Shown here: piece after piece, positions 53,074-61,995 of the stretch
Numbering within the stretch: position 1 is the first letter of the stretch
Layout: each line of letters opens with the position of its first letter
NCBI RefSeq assembly: GCF_003123685.1
Contig: NZ_QCYJ01000029.1
Location: forward strand, 124,001-188,000
Reading direction: 5' to 3'
DNA from: Nocardia aurea
GTDB taxonomy: Bacteria > Actinomycetota > Actinomycetes > Mycobacteriales > Mycobacteriaceae
Length of the DNA stretch: 64,000 nt
Translations under genes and position numbers: made by a program
Notes under the pieces: model-generated
The model's input: only the letters and a program-made list of their open reading frames with translations
Database searches by the model: none
What the model was told of the DNA's origin: nothing

Positions 53074-53454
53074 ATGGATCAGGCGAGGTATGACGACGGA
53101 CTGGCGATCCGGCGGGCCGTGGTCGGCGACGCCTATGTCGACAAGGCGCTCGCGGCGGCCGACGATTTCAGCGGACCGTTGCAGGACCTGGTCACCGAGT
53201 ACTGCTGGGGCGCGGTGTGGGGACGCGACGAGCTGCCGCGCGAGATCCGTAGCATGCTCAATCTCGCGATGATCCCGATTCTCAACCGGCCCACCGAATT
53301 ACGCACCCACATCCGGGGCGCGCTCACCAACGGGGTGACCCGCGAACAGATCCGCGAGATCTTCCTGCAGGTCGCGATCTACGCCGGGGTTCCGGCCGCC
53401 GTGGACAGCTTCCGCATCGCGGGCGAGGTCTTCGCCGAACTCGACGAGAACTGA
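53074..53454 (+). CDS. carboxymuconolactone decarboxylase family protein
   Basis: This is a 126-aa protein with the classical gamma-CMD features: DDFSGPLQDLVTEYCWGAVWGRDELPREIRSMLNLAM and THIRGALTNGVTREQIREIFLQVAIYAGVPAAVDSF. It decarboxylates or isomerises lactone intermediates in the family. It is second in the TauD operon. Confidence 0.9.
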   Translation: MDQARYDDGLAIRRAVVGDAYVDKALAAADDFSGPLQDLVTEYCWGAVWGRDELPREIRSMLNLAMIPILNRPTELRTHIRGALTNGVTREQIREIFLQVAIYAGVPAAVDSFRIAGEVFAELDEN

Positions 53455-53464
53455 GGACGACATC

Positions 53465-54394
53465 GTGGAGATCGGATTCATCGGACTGGGCAATATGGGC
53501 GCGCCGATGGCGCGGCGCCTACTCGACGCCGGACACCAACTCCTCGTCTACGACACCCGCCCCGCGGCCGTCGAGGAGTTCGTGGCACTGGGCGCACGGG
53601 CCGCGAACTCGCCCAAGGAGATCGCCGACCGCGTCGAGACGGTCATGACGAGCCTGCCCTCGCTCGCGGCGGCATCGGCTGTCGCGACCGGCGCCGACGG
53701 GATCATCGACGGACAGCGGGTCCGCCGCCTGATCGACCTGTCCACCGTCGGCGCGCAGACCGCCGCCGACATCGACACCCGCCTCGCCGAGCGCGGCATC
53801 GCCCGGATCGACTGCCCGGTCAGCGGCGGTGTCGGCGGGGCGCGAAAAGGCACACTGGCACTGATGGTGTCCGGACCCGCCGCCGAGGTGGACGGGGCCC
53901 GCCCGGTCCTCGACGTGCTCGGCACGGTGTTCTTCATCGGCGAGCGCCCCGGTGCGGCGCAGACCATGAAACTGGCCAACAATCTGCTGGCCGCGACGAC
54001 CTTGGCGGCGACGTCGGAGGCCGTGGTCATGGGTGTCAAAGCGGGCCTGGACCCGGCCGTCATGATCGAGGTCTTCAACGCCGGATCCGGCGCCACCCAC
54101 GCCAGCCGGGACAAATTCCCGCGCGCGGTCCTGCCTCGGACCTTCGACTTCGGTTTCGCGACCGGCCTGATGGTCAAGGACGTCCGCCTGTGTCTGGCCG
54201 AGGCCGCGTCGATGGGATTGTCGATGGATATCGCCGACGCCGTCGGACGCGTCTGGGAGGTGGCGCTCACCGAAACCGGTCCGGATTCGGATTTCACCGC
54301 GGTCGTCAAACCGATCGAAGCCGCCGCGGGTGTCACGGTCGGCGCCCGCGCGCAGGATCGCGACGACGCGACAACACGAGCGGGGCAGTCATGA
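53465..54394 (+). CDS. 3-hydroxyisobutyrate dehydrogenase-like protein
   Basis: This is a 309-aa beta-hydroxyacid dehydrogenase. It has GFIGLGNMGAPMARRLL (NAD fold), CPVSGGVGGARKGTLALM and KLANNLLAATTLAATSEA with the catalytic Lys. GTG start at 53465, 10 nt after the CMD stop. Its stop overlaps the next start (ATGA). Confidence 0.92.
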   Translation: MEIGFIGLGNMGAPMARRLLDAGHQLLVYDTRPAAVEEFVALGARAANSPKEIADRVETVMTSLPSLAAASAVATGADGIIDGQRVRRLIDLSTVGAQTAADIDTRLAERGIARIDCPVSGGVGGARKGTLALMVSGPAAEVDGARPVLDVLGTVFFIGERPGAAQTMKLANNLLAATTLAATSEAVVMGVKAGLDPAVMIEVFNAGSGATHASRDKFPRAVLPRTFDFGFATGLMVKDVRLCLAEAASMGLSMDIADAVGRVWEVALTETGPDSDFTAVVKPIEAAAGVTVGARAQDRDDATTRAGQS

Positions 54395-55026
54395 CCATCC
54401 GATCCGCACTCGCCGCCGACGTGCGCGCCGACCGTGTCGCCGCCGCGCGCAGGCGAGCTCGGCTGCGCGCCTGCAACTATCGCCTCGCCGTCCTCGGGAC
54501 CAGTGTCGAGGATGTCGTGCGGCACGCGGGCGGTCTGACCGTCGACCTGGTGCTCAACGGTTGGGATGTCACCGTTCTCGTCGCCGACGACACCGACGCG
54601 CGAGCGCTCGACATTCTCGGCACCGACGTTCTCGACCTGGAGTCGGCGTTGGCGCGTCCGGGCCGCAGTCCGTGGCCGCATGTCGCGGTGGTGGCGGCCG
54701 AACTCTACGAGCGAGACGATCGGCTGCGCGACGCGATGCTCGAGACGATCGATGCCGGTCCCACCGAATTGGTCCTGTGGGGCGACCCGTGGCCTGTCGG
54801 GTCCGACCACGAGATCGAATCGGTCCAGCACCGACTCAGCGGCGCCGCACAGGCATTCAAGACCCACGCGCTGCACGCGGCCCACTGCGCGCACGATTCG
54901 GTGAGCGGTATCGAGGGGTTCCGCCGTCGTGCCGTGGAGTCCACCGTGCCGATCGGCCTGACCCCGCCCGCGCCGGTCTCGTTCATCGGAGGGGCGCGCG
55001 CGGATGGCGCTCGCGCGCCGCGGTAG
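54391..55026 (+). CDS. unknown protein, last gene of the TauD operon
   Basis: This is a 211-aa protein coupled to the HIBADH-like gene by an ATGA overlap. It has a repeated alpha/beta feel (LAVLGTSVEDVVRHAGGLTVDLVLNGWDVTVLVADD) like a Rossmann half, followed by helical sequence, but no motif I can name. It has no signal peptide. The operon context suggests an accessory enzyme or regulator for the same substrate. Confidence 0.65.
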   Translation: MTIRSALAADVRADRVAAARRRARLRACNYRLAVLGTSVEDVVRHAGGLTVDLVLNGWDVTVLVADDTDARALDILGTDVLDLESALARPGRSPWPHVAVVAAELYERDDRLRDAMLETIDAGPTELVLWGDPWPVGSDHEIESVQHRLSGAAQAFKTHALHAAHCAHDSVSGIEGFRRRAVESTVPIGLTPPAPVSFIGGARADGARAPR

Positions 55027-55051
55027 CCGAGCACGGTCGGCTACCGCGGCG
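55016..55051. terminator. hairpin between convergent genes
   Basis: Arms at 55016-55030 and 55037-55051 are perfect 15-bp complements around a 6-nt loop, between the unknown gene (stop 55026) and the tetR stop at 55052. Confidence 0.8.
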
Positions 55052-55732
55052 TCATCTCGGCAGGATGCCGTTGAGGAACAGCGTCACCGCGTGGCGCAGG
55101 TGTCGTTCCTCTTCTTCGGGCGCGCGCAGGATCCCGAAATCGGCCATCCGTCCCGGCACGAGGGCGACCATGGCGATGAACTGCTCGGCGGCCAGTTCGA
55201 CGTCGTCGAGCCTCGCGCCCGTCCTGCGTTCGTGCTCGCGCAGCACGGCCATGACCGCGCGCTGCTGGGCCGACCACAGCATCGACTCCCTGCTGATCCC
55301 GAACTCGGGAAACCGGGCCGATTCGGTGAGCGCGATGCGCACCAGTTGGGAACTGTCGGGATCGACCGCACGCGCGATCGCCGCACGACCGATCGCGGTG
55401 AGCGCGCCCGCCAGATCCTCACCGTCGAATTCCGTGTCGGTCTCGGCACTCTCGAGTCGCGAGAGCGCCCACGGGATGACCGAGACGAACAGGGCGTGTT
55501 TGTCGGGGTAGCGGGCATAGAGCGTGCGTTTGGTGACCTCGGCGGCGCGGGCGACCGCTTCCATCGTCGTCCCGTCGTATCCGTGGGACAGAAAGGTCGC
55601 CACCGCGGCTCGGCGCAATCGCTCATCGAGCTGTTCGGCTTCGGTGCGTGTCGGTCGGCCACGACGAGTCGCTGTCACGGCCGAAACTCTACGGCCACGA
55701 CTACTTCCGGCACCAGCACGATTCATGGTCAC
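55052..55732 (-). CDS. TetR-family regulator divergent to an SDR
   Basis: This is a 226-aa TetR protein (GTG 55732; ATG 55726 also possible). The HTH reads RRAAVATFLSHGYDGTTME, ARAAEVTKRTLYARYPDKHALF. A C-terminal domain of the common TetR_C type follows. The palindrome at 55777-55798 lies between it and the divergent SDR gene, so repression of both is likely. Confidence 0.9.
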   Translation of the reverse strand: MTMNRAGAGSSRGRRVSAVTATRRGRPTRTEAEQLDERLRRAAVATFLSHGYDGTTMEAVARAAEVTKRTLYARYPDKHALFVSVIPWALSRLESAETDTEFDGEDLAGALTAIGRAAIARAVDPDSSQLVRIALTESARFPEFGISRESMLWSAQQRAVMAVLREHERRTGARLDDVELAAEQFIAMVALVPGRMADFGILRAPEEEERHLRHAVTLFLNGILPR

Positions 55733-55776
55733 CGCATTCTGTTTGACAAAGCGGAAGAAGACACGTCTACTAGATT

Positions 55777-55798
55777 AAGTATACGTCGTCGTATACTT
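55777..55798. promoter_or_regulatory. 22-bp palindromic TetR operator
   Basis: AAGTATACG and its complement flank TCGT, a perfect 9-4-9 palindrome in the tetR/SDR intergenic region. TTGACA at 55743-55748 is a possible -35 for the SDR promoter. Confidence 0.8.
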
Positions 55799-55831
55799 CA
55801 AGTCGCGGTGCCGACCAACGACGGAGGGCCA

Positions 55832-56602
55832 ATGTCCACAGATCCCACATCGCCGACACCGAAGGTGGCCGTGGTCACCGGCGGTGCCTCCGGTATCGGC
55901 CTCGGAATCAGCCAACGACTCGCCCGCGACGGCGCCAGCGTCGCGATCCTCGACCTCAACGGCCTCGCCGCCGAAGAAGAGGCCGCCAAGATCCGCGCCG
56001 AGGGCCACACCGCGATCGGACTGCGCGTCGATGTCGCCGACCGGGCCGGGATCGAGAACGCGATCCTCGACGTGCGGGCCCGGTTCGGCCCCGTCACGAT
56101 CCTGGTCAACAACGCGGGAACCGAAGGCTACCAAGCGTTTCTGAAGATCACTCCCGAGGACTGGAACCGCTTGCTCGCGGTCAACCTCACCGGCACCTTC
56201 CACTGCTGCCAGATCGTCCTGCCCGACATGATCGCCGCGGGCTGGGGGCGCATCGTCAACATCTCCTCGTCGAGCACCCACAGCGGTCAGCCCTACATGG
56301 CGCACTACGTCTCGTCTAAATCCGGTGTCGTCGGATTGACCAAATCGCTCGCGCTGGAATTCGGCCCGAAAGGTGTCACCGTCAACACGATTCCGCCGGG
56401 CTTCATCGATACGCCGATGTCGCGCAAGGCCGAACGGGAAGGCCGATTCGGCAACACCATGGACTACCACGCCTCGATCACCCCGGTCCGCCGTCCCGGC
56501 AGGCCCGAGGACATCGCCGCCGCGTGCGCGTTCCTGGTCTCCGAGGAGGCCGGTTACATCACCGGGCAGGTGTTCGGCGTCAACGGCGGGCGCAACACCT
56601 GA
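55832..56602 (+). CDS. short-chain dehydrogenase/reductase
   Basis: This is a 256-aa classical SDR. It has TGGASGIG, NNAG, NISSSSTHS with the catalytic Ser, YVSSK (YxxxK) and a C-terminal GGRNT. ATG 55832 follows CGGAGGG. The family includes FabG-like and sugar/steroid dehydrogenases. It is divergent from tetR and probably controlled by it. Confidence 0.92.
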   Translation: MSTDPTSPTPKVAVVTGGASGIGLGISQRLARDGASVAILDLNGLAAEEEAAKIRAEGHTAIGLRVDVADRAGIENAILDVRARFGPVTILVNNAGTEGYQAFLKITPEDWNRLLAVNLTGTFHCCQIVLPDMIAAGWGRIVNISSSSTHSGQPYMAHYVSSKSGVVGLTKSLALEFGPKGVTVNTIPPGFIDTPMSRKAEREGRFGNTMDYHASITPVRRPGRPEDIAAACAFLVSEEAGYITGQVFGVNGGRNT

Positions 56603-56657
56603 CGCCGGTCTCGGTGACCGCTGTCATCGAGTCGATGCGTCTACGTACACTGCGACT

Positions 56658-56951
56658 GTGTTGGATCCGTTGAGTCTCGCCGTCGGCGCCGGTTTGGTCG
56701 GCGCCGGTTGGGCATTCGGTCGATTCGGCCCCCGGCGGCGTACCGGGCGAGGACAGAAGGTTCTCGCCCGATGCGGATGCGGCCACGACCTGGCGTTGCA
56801 CGACCGCGAGACCGGGAAATGTCACGCGGAGACCTCCCGCAAGGGTATGCACGGTCTGCGGGAGTGGATCAGCTGCAATTGCCGTCGATACACCGGACCG
56901 ATCCCGCTCGAGGAAGTGTTCGCCCCGCCGATCCTTCCGCCGGAATCCTGA
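56658..56951 (+). CDS. small Cys-rich conserved protein
   Basis: This is a 97-aa protein from GTG 56658. A short hydrophobic N-terminus (PLSLAVGAGLVGAGWAFG) could be a membrane anchor. The C-terminal part has Cys/His residues in RCGCGHDLALHD, KCHAE and ISCNCRRYTGP, which suggest a zinc ribbon. Similar small proteins occur in mycobacteria and nocardiae; the function is unknown. It is convergent with the CMD-type gene, 15 nt apart. Confidence 0.75.
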   Translation: MLDPLSLAVGAGLVGAGWAFGRFGPRRRTGRGQKVLARCGCGHDLALHDRETGKCHAETSRKGMHGLREWISCNCRRYTGPIPLEEVFAPPILPPES

Positions 56952-56966
56952 GGCCGCCGACGATTG

Positions 56967-57536
56967 TCACCGTGACGAATATCGGGGCGAGTCGTCGGCC
57001 CGGCGTTCCGGGATCGCGCAGGCCATGCCCTCCGATATTCCGGTGGGCCGAACACCGAGCCCTTGATTGAGGCGGGCTCGCTGGTTCTCCCACGCGACGG
57101 CCGTCGCCAGTTCGGTCAACTGCGCCTTGGACAGGTGCCGCAGCAGGTCCGCGCGCAACTCGTCGAGGTCGACCGCGGGCGTCGCGGACATGGCCTCGGC
57201 GAAGGCCAGCACCGATTTCTCCAACTCGCTGTAGGCGGTACTGGTCCGATAGCGCGGCAGATCGACTATCTGCTGTTCGGTCAGTCCGCCCGAACGCGCG
57301 AGCGCCGACCCGATATCCAGACAGAATTCACAATTGACCATTCCGGCGGCCTTCAACTCCGCCAACTCCTTCAGCTTGGGATCGAGCCGGTTCGACAGCA
57401 ACAGCATCGACTCGTACACCCCGGTCGCGACCAACAGTTGTGGCCGCCGGATCAACCATCCACCCAGATCCGAGCGGTGGCGTTTGGCATTACCCAGCGC
57501 CGCCAGCGTGTGCCGCATCCGTGTCAGTGCCCGCAT
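56967..57536 (-). CDS. carboxymuconolactone decarboxylase/AhpD-fold protein
   Basis: This is a 189-aa helical protein with the CEFCLDIGS redox motif (CxxC), LKELAELKAAGMVN and helical tail. It is the third CMD-fold protein of the window. It lies 82 nt downstream of the VOC gene in the same direction. Confidence 0.88.
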   Translation of the reverse strand: MRALTRMRHTLAALGNAKRHRSDLGGWLIRRPQLLVATGVYESMLLLSNRLDPKLKELAELKAAGMVNCEFCLDIGSALARSGGLTEQQIVDLPRYRTSTAYSELEKSVLAFAEAMSATPAVDLDELRADLLRHLSKAQLTELATAVAWENQRARLNQGLGVRPTGISEGMACAIPERRADDSPRYSSR

Positions 57537-57618
57537 GAGCGTCTCCCACCGTCACCGCCCGGGCCCGCTCCCGGACTCTGTCATTTCGACACTACGCCCG
57601 GTAGTAGACGGTGCGCAG

Positions 57619-58218
57619 TCACTCGCCGCCTTCGGGTGGTGTGGTGTAGCCCTCACGGGTCAGAATCCGGATCGGATCGCTGCCGTCCCAGTTCGCGCAC
57701 GTCGTCGCGATCTTCTCCAGGTTCGCCAGGAAACTCGGCTTCTCCTCGACGACCTCGGTGAAGTAGCCGAAGTCCGCGACGGTGTCGTAGAAGGCGACGC
57801 GTTGTCGCGCGGTGTCGATCTCGCACGCCAGTTCGTAGCCGAATCCGTCGTAGCGCGCCTTGGTGTCGTCGTACCGCGCGGTCAGCGTCGCCAGGTGGTG
57901 CACCCCCGATTCCGGTCGGCCGTACCGTTCGCGCAGATCACGAAAGACGCTGGGGCCGCTGGAATACGGCTGGATCAACTCGATCTGCACGGGGCCCGCC
58001 TGGGCGATGCCGATGCGGATGTCGAGTGTCCCCGCCCCGCCGCGGTAGGCGCAGTCGGCCCGCACTCGGGGCATGATGTGGAACGGGCCGACCTCGTAGA
58101 CCCGCGCCCATTCGGCCGCCGCGGCGAACAGGTCCTCGACGACGTAGCCGATCTGGAACATCCGTGGTCCGGTGCTCGGTCCCGTCGGGTCGAAGGGTCG
58201 GTGCGGGATGGCGGTCAT
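57619..58218 (-). CDS. VOC-family protein
   Basis: This is a 199-aa glyoxalase-fold protein from ATG 58218. FQIGYVVEDLFAAAAEWARVYEVGPF and IELIQPYSSGPSVFRDL and HHLATLTARYDD are typical of methylmalonyl-CoA epimerase-like and other VOC proteins. It overlaps the thioesterase stop (ATGA), so it shares the operon and perhaps the CoA substrate. Confidence 0.85.
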   Translation of the reverse strand: MTAIPHRPFDPTGPSTGPRMFQIGYVVEDLFAAAAEWARVYEVGPFHIMPRVRADCAYRGGAGTLDIRIGIAQAGPVQIELIQPYSSGPSVFRDLRERYGRPESGVHHLATLTARYDDTKARYDGFGYELACEIDTARQRVAFYDTVADFGYFTEVVEEKPSFLANLEKIATTCANWDGSDPIRILTREGYTTPPEGGE

Positions 58219-59144
58219 CGTCGGCTCTCCTGCCCGGGGACCCGGATGAGCGCCTCCTGGGTCGTACTCGCCACATGGTGGCCGTCCTCGTCGTGGATCG
58301 TGCCCCGGATCAGCGCGCGTTCCCCGGAGATGGTCACCAGGTCCTGGGTGTGCACGTGCCAGCGGTCGAATCGGACGGGCCGGTGCAGCCACACCGCGTG
58401 ATCGAGGCTGACGGCGACCAGCGAGGTCAGCGGCACCGGCAGCGGGTAGGACCGCAAGGCCATGTCGAGCAGGAAGTAGTCCGTCGCGTACGCCAGCAAG
58501 GCGGTGTGCAGGACCGGGTCCTCACCCACCGACCGTGGCAGACGCATCCAATGCGAGCGTGGACCGTGGGCGCGGGCGCCGCCGAGGAAGTAGGGAGCCT
58601 CGCCGATCCGGATCTCGAGCGGGGGAGGTGTGTGCACCCATCCGAGGGCGTTCGGCGCCGCCTCGGGCGGGGCGTCACGTGCCCAATCCTGGAGCAGCGG
58701 GAGCTCTTCGGGCGCGGGAACGGTGGGAGCGGGCGCGGGCGAGTGCGGCGTGGTCGACACGGTGCCGAAGGAGGTCATGGCGACCAGCAACGGTCGGCCC
58801 GACTGCGATACCGAGACCTGCCGGGTGGCCATCGACCGACCGTCGCGCACGGCGTCGACTTTCAGGTCGAGTGTCTGATGGTTGTCGCCGGGATGGACGA
58901 AATAGGCGTGCAGCGAATGCAGTCCGCCCTCGGGCACGGTGGCGCTCGCGGCGATCACCGCCTGGGCGATGCTCTGGCCGCCGAAGATCCGGGTGAAGCG
59001 TTCGGACTCGTTGCGCGCGCGGAACGTGTGGGTTCCCGCGGGCTCGAGTTTCACGGGCTCGAGTTCCAGAGCGGACAGCAGACTGTCGAGCGCGCCGAGG
59101 ATCGCGCTTCGCAGGGAACCGTCCACACCGTGCAGTGTGTCCAT
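58215..59144 (-). CDS. TesB-type acyl-CoA thioesterase II
   Basis: This is a 309-aa double hotdog thioesterase. It has FGGQSIAQAVIAASATVPEG, HSLHAYFVHPGD and SLDHAVWLHRPVRFDRWHVH with the catalytic-Asp/His region. It hydrolyses acyl-CoA. ATG 59144 lies 6 nt from a large palindrome, so the transcript is likely leaderless and repressed by the divergent TetR. The VOC gene is coupled downstream. Confidence 0.92.
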   Translation of the reverse strand: MDTLHGVDGSLRSAILGALDSLLSALELEPVKLEPAGTHTFRARNESERFTRIFGGQSIAQAVIAASATVPEGGLHSLHAYFVHPGDNHQTLDLKVDAVRDGRSMATRQVSVSQSGRPLLVAMTSFGTVSTTPHSPAPAPTVPAPEELPLLQDWARDAPPEAAPNALGWVHTPPPLEIRIGEAPYFLGGARAHGPRSHWMRLPRSVGEDPVLHTALLAYATDYFLLDMALRSYPLPVPLTSLVAVSLDHAVWLHRPVRFDRWHVHTQDLVTISGERALIRGTIHDEDGHHVASTTQEALIRVPGQESRR

Positions 59145-59149
59145 CGCTC

Positions 59150-59177
59150 ATTTTAACTCACGCGTGTGAGTTAAAAT
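59150..59177. promoter_or_regulatory. 28-bp palindromic TetR operator
   Basis: ATTTTAACTCAC and its complement flank GCGT, a perfect 12-4-12 palindrome between the divergent thioesterase and tetR starts. Confidence 0.85.
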
Positions 59178-59183
59178 CGTGGC

Positions 59184-59834
59184 GTGGACGCTGATCCGAC
59201 GCGCGCCCGATCCGCGCGGGTCGACGCCACCCGCGAGGCGATCCTGGTCGCGGCCGAGCGCCTGTTCGCCGAGAACGGGATCGCGGCGGTTTCGCACCGT
59301 CAGATCGGTGAGGCCGCAGGTCAGGGCAATACCGGTGCGGTCGGGTACCACTTCGGGGCCAAGATCGACCTCGTTCGCGCGATCGCGCGCGGACACGGTG
59401 AGCCGATCGAGCGCCGCCGGTCCCGGATGGTCGCCGCCGCAGGCGATTCCACCGATCTGCGTGACTGGGTGGCGTGTCTGGTGTGCCCGACGACCGAACA
59501 CCTCGCACGGCTGCGATCTCCGACCTGGTACGCGCGGTTCACCGCCCAGGTGACCTCCGACCCGCTGTACCGGGAGGTGATCGAGGAGGAGATACGCGCG
59601 TCCGGTTCGGTGGCACGCATCGTCGAGGGATTCGACCGATGCCTGCCCGACCTGCCCCACGAAGTACATCGCGAACGCGGCGACATCTCCCGCCTGCTCA
59701 TCGTGCACATGTGCGCCGAACGCGAACGCGCGCTGGCCGTCGGCGAGCAGGTGACGCGTCCCACCTGGGAAGCCGCCGCGTCGGGACTGATCGCGGCCAT
59801 CGTCGGCCTGTGGCAGGCCCATCACGACATGTGA
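59184..59834 (+). CDS. TetR-family regulator divergent to the thioesterase
   Basis: This is a 216-aa TetR protein, GTG 59184. The HTH reads REAILVAAERLFAENGIAAVSHRQIGEAAGQGNTGAVGYHFGAKIDLV. The C-terminal part has a TetR_C domain. Only 6 nt separate the palindrome from the start codon, with no Shine-Dalgarno, so translation from a leaderless transcript is likely. Confidence 0.9.
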   Translation: MDADPTRARSARVDATREAILVAAERLFAENGIAAVSHRQIGEAAGQGNTGAVGYHFGAKIDLVRAIARGHGEPIERRRSRMVAAAGDSTDLRDWVACLVCPTTEHLARLRSPTWYARFTAQVTSDPLYREVIEEEIRASGSVARIVEGFDRCLPDLPHEVHRERGDISRLLIVHMCAERERALAVGEQVTRPTWEAAASGLIAAIVGLWQAHHDM

Positions 59835-59881
59835 GCCGCCGCGCTCCGACTCGGACTTTCGCGCCGGACCGCGGCCGGTTG

Positions 59882-61111
59882 TCAGGCGATCGCGCCGGAG
59901 TTCTTGAGCGCTTCGATACGCTCCCAACCGATTCCGAGTTCCATGAGCACCGTCTCGGTGTGTTCGGAGGCTTGGGGGGCGCGGGTGGTCTCGAGGGGTT
60001 CGTGGTTGAACTGGACCGGTCCGCGAACCACCTTGAACGGTGCGCCGCCGTCGGCGGCGGGCACCTCGGCGATCATGTCGTTGGCGATGGCCTGTTCGTC
60101 GGTGCCCAGGTCGACCAGGCTCGCGAACGGCGCCCACTGGCCTTTCATGGTCTTGAGGTGTTCGCGCCAGTAGTCGAAGGACTTGTCCGCGATGGCGGCG
60201 CCGATCAGGGCGACGGCGGCGTCGGCGTTCTCGAACAGGGCCGCGACCTCGCCGAAGCGTGGATCCCGCGCGGCCTCGGGCAGGCCGAGGTGTTCGAAGG
60301 CGTCACCGATGTAGCCGGTGGGGCTGACGATGCACAGGTTGATGGTGCCGCCGTCGGAGGTCGTGTAGTTGCCGAGGAACGGATTGACCGATCCCCCGGT
60401 GGAATTCGGCATCGCCGACCGCATGGTGACGCCGCTCTCCATGCCCTGGGTGACGCTGGCTCCCGCCGCCCACCACGCGGTGCTCAGCAGCGAGACGTCG
60501 ATCTCGATCGCCTCGCCGGTGCGTTGGCGGTGGAACAGCGCCGCCGAGATTCCGCCCGCGATATTCATTCCGCCGATCGAGTCACCGAACGCGGGGATGC
60601 CCTGGCTGAGCGCGCCGCCGAGTTCCTCGGGGGTCAGCGCGTGTCCGACGCCGCTGCGGGTCCAGAAGGCGGTGCCGTCGAATCCGCCGGTGTCGCGTTC
60701 GTCGCCCTTGTCGCCGTAGGCGCTGCCACGGGCGTAGATGATGTCGGGGTTGACCGCGCGGATGTGTTCGATGTCGAATTTGTTCTTCTGTCGTTGCGCG
60801 GGAAGGTAGTTGGTGAGGAACACATCGGCGGTTCTCGCGATCTCGTAGAGCACCTCGCGGCCCTCGGGTGTTGAGACGTCGATGCCGACGCTGCGTTTGC
60901 CGCGGTTGGGGTGCTCGATGAGCGGGTGACGGTCCGGGTCGAGTGCGAGTCCGCCCATGTTGAGGAAGCCGCGTTGGGTGTCGCCGCGGACGGGGTGCTC
61001 GATCTTGATGACGTCGGCGCCCCAGTCGGCCAGGATCGCGCCCGCCGCGGGGACGAAGGTGAACTGGGCGACCTCGAGTACCCGGACGCCCTGCATGACC
61101 TTGGTGCTCAA
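59882..61111 (-). CDS. CaiB/BaiF (family III) CoA-transferase
   Basis: This is a 409-aa CoA-transferase. LEVAQFTFVPAAGAILADWGADVIKIEHP starts the fold, and GIPAFGDSIGGMNIAGG carries the active-site Asp (GDSxGGM as in formyl-CoA transferase). ATG 61111. It is upstream of no other gene in the operon; an SDR and an LLM enzyme lie further upstream on the same strand, so the three probably act together. Confidence 0.92.
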   Translation of the reverse strand: MSTKVMQGVRVLEVAQFTFVPAAGAILADWGADVIKIEHPVRGDTQRGFLNMGGLALDPDRHPLIEHPNRGKRSVGIDVSTPEGREVLYEIARTADVFLTNYLPAQRQKNKFDIEHIRAVNPDIIYARGSAYGDKGDERDTGGFDGTAFWTRSGVGHALTPEELGGALSQGIPAFGDSIGGMNIAGGISAALFHRQRTGEAIEIDVSLLSTAWWAAGASVTQGMESGVTMRSAMPNSTGGSVNPFLGNYTTSDGGTINLCIVSPTGYIGDAFEHLGLPEAARDPRFGEVAALFENADAAVALIGAAIADKSFDYWREHLKTMKGQWAPFASLVDLGTDEQAIANDMIAEVPAADGGAPFKVVRGPVQFNHEPLETTRAPQASEHTETVLMELGIGWERIEALKNSGAIA

Positions 61112-61173
61112 CTCGACTCCTTACCGAAATTCTGTTCGCGGTCCGGATGTCCGGACCGTGGCGGCCCGGACGC

Positions 61174-61983
61174 TCAGGTGCTCGGTCCGAGCACGTAGCG
61201 CCCGTCCTCGGGGTGGTGATACCAGCCGCCCGCCGCGGCGGTGCCGCCGTCGACGTGGATGGTCTGGCCGGTGATGTAGGAACTCAGCGCGGAGGCGAGG
61301 AAGACCGCCGCGCCCGCGGTCTCGTCGGCATGTCCGATGCGGCCCATCGGGATCATGCGGCTCGTACGTTCCTCGAAACCGTCCGGTGCCATGTTCAGGA
61401 TGCCCTCGGTGGCCGTCACGTCGGGGGCGATTCCGTTGACGCGGATGCCGTGCGGAGCCAACTCGAGGGCCGCGGTCTTGGTGAAGTTGACCACCCCCGC
61501 TTTGGCCGCGGCGTAGACGGCGTATCCGGGTGCGGCCCGGATGGCCTCGATGGTGCTGACATTGATGATCGAACCGCCGCGCTCGGCCTCGACCATCGCC
61601 GCGGCGACGCGCTGGGTGCACAACAGCACGTGGGTGAGGTTGGACCGGATCAGCGCGTCCCATCCCTTGACGGTCGTCTCCAGCAGCGAGGACCGGAACA
61701 CACCGCCCGCGTTGTTCACCAGAATCGTCGGCACGCCCAGGTTCTCGACCGTGGCGCTCATCGCGGCATCGACCTGGTCTTCGTCGCGGACGTCGGTGAC
61801 ACAGGCCAGCCCGTCGATCAGGCGCGCGGTCGCCCGTGCCCGGTCCCCGTCCCTCTCCCACACGGCCACGCGCGCACCGTATTCGGCGAAGGCCAGCGCG
61901 ATCGCGTGCCCGATACCCGAGCCGCCGCCGGTGATCACCGCCGTATGGCCCTCGAGCGACACGGCGTCACGACGCAGAACCAT
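61174..61983 (-). CDS. short-chain dehydrogenase/reductase
   Basis: This is a 269-aa SDR. It has TGGGSGIG, NNAGG, NVST and YAAAK (YxxxK). The C-terminus (SSYITGQTIHVDGGTAAAG) is like FabG and hydroxysteroid/hydroxyacyl dehydrogenases. It lies 12 nt after the LLM gene stop, so they share an operon. Confidence 0.92.
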   Translation of the reverse strand: MVLRRDAVSLEGHTAVITGGGSGIGHAIALAFAEYGARVAVWERDGDRARATARLIDGLACVTDVRDEDQVDAAMSATVENLGVPTILVNNAGGVFRSSLLETTVKGWDALIRSNLTHVLLCTQRVAAAMVEAERGGSIINVSTIEAIRAAPGYAVYAAAKAGVVNFTKTAALELAPHGIRVNGIAPDVTATEGILNMAPDGFEERTSRMIPMGRIGHADETAGAAVFLASALSSYITGQTIHVDGGTAAAGGWYHHPEDGRYVLGPST

Positions 61984-61995
61984 CGGTGTTTCCTT

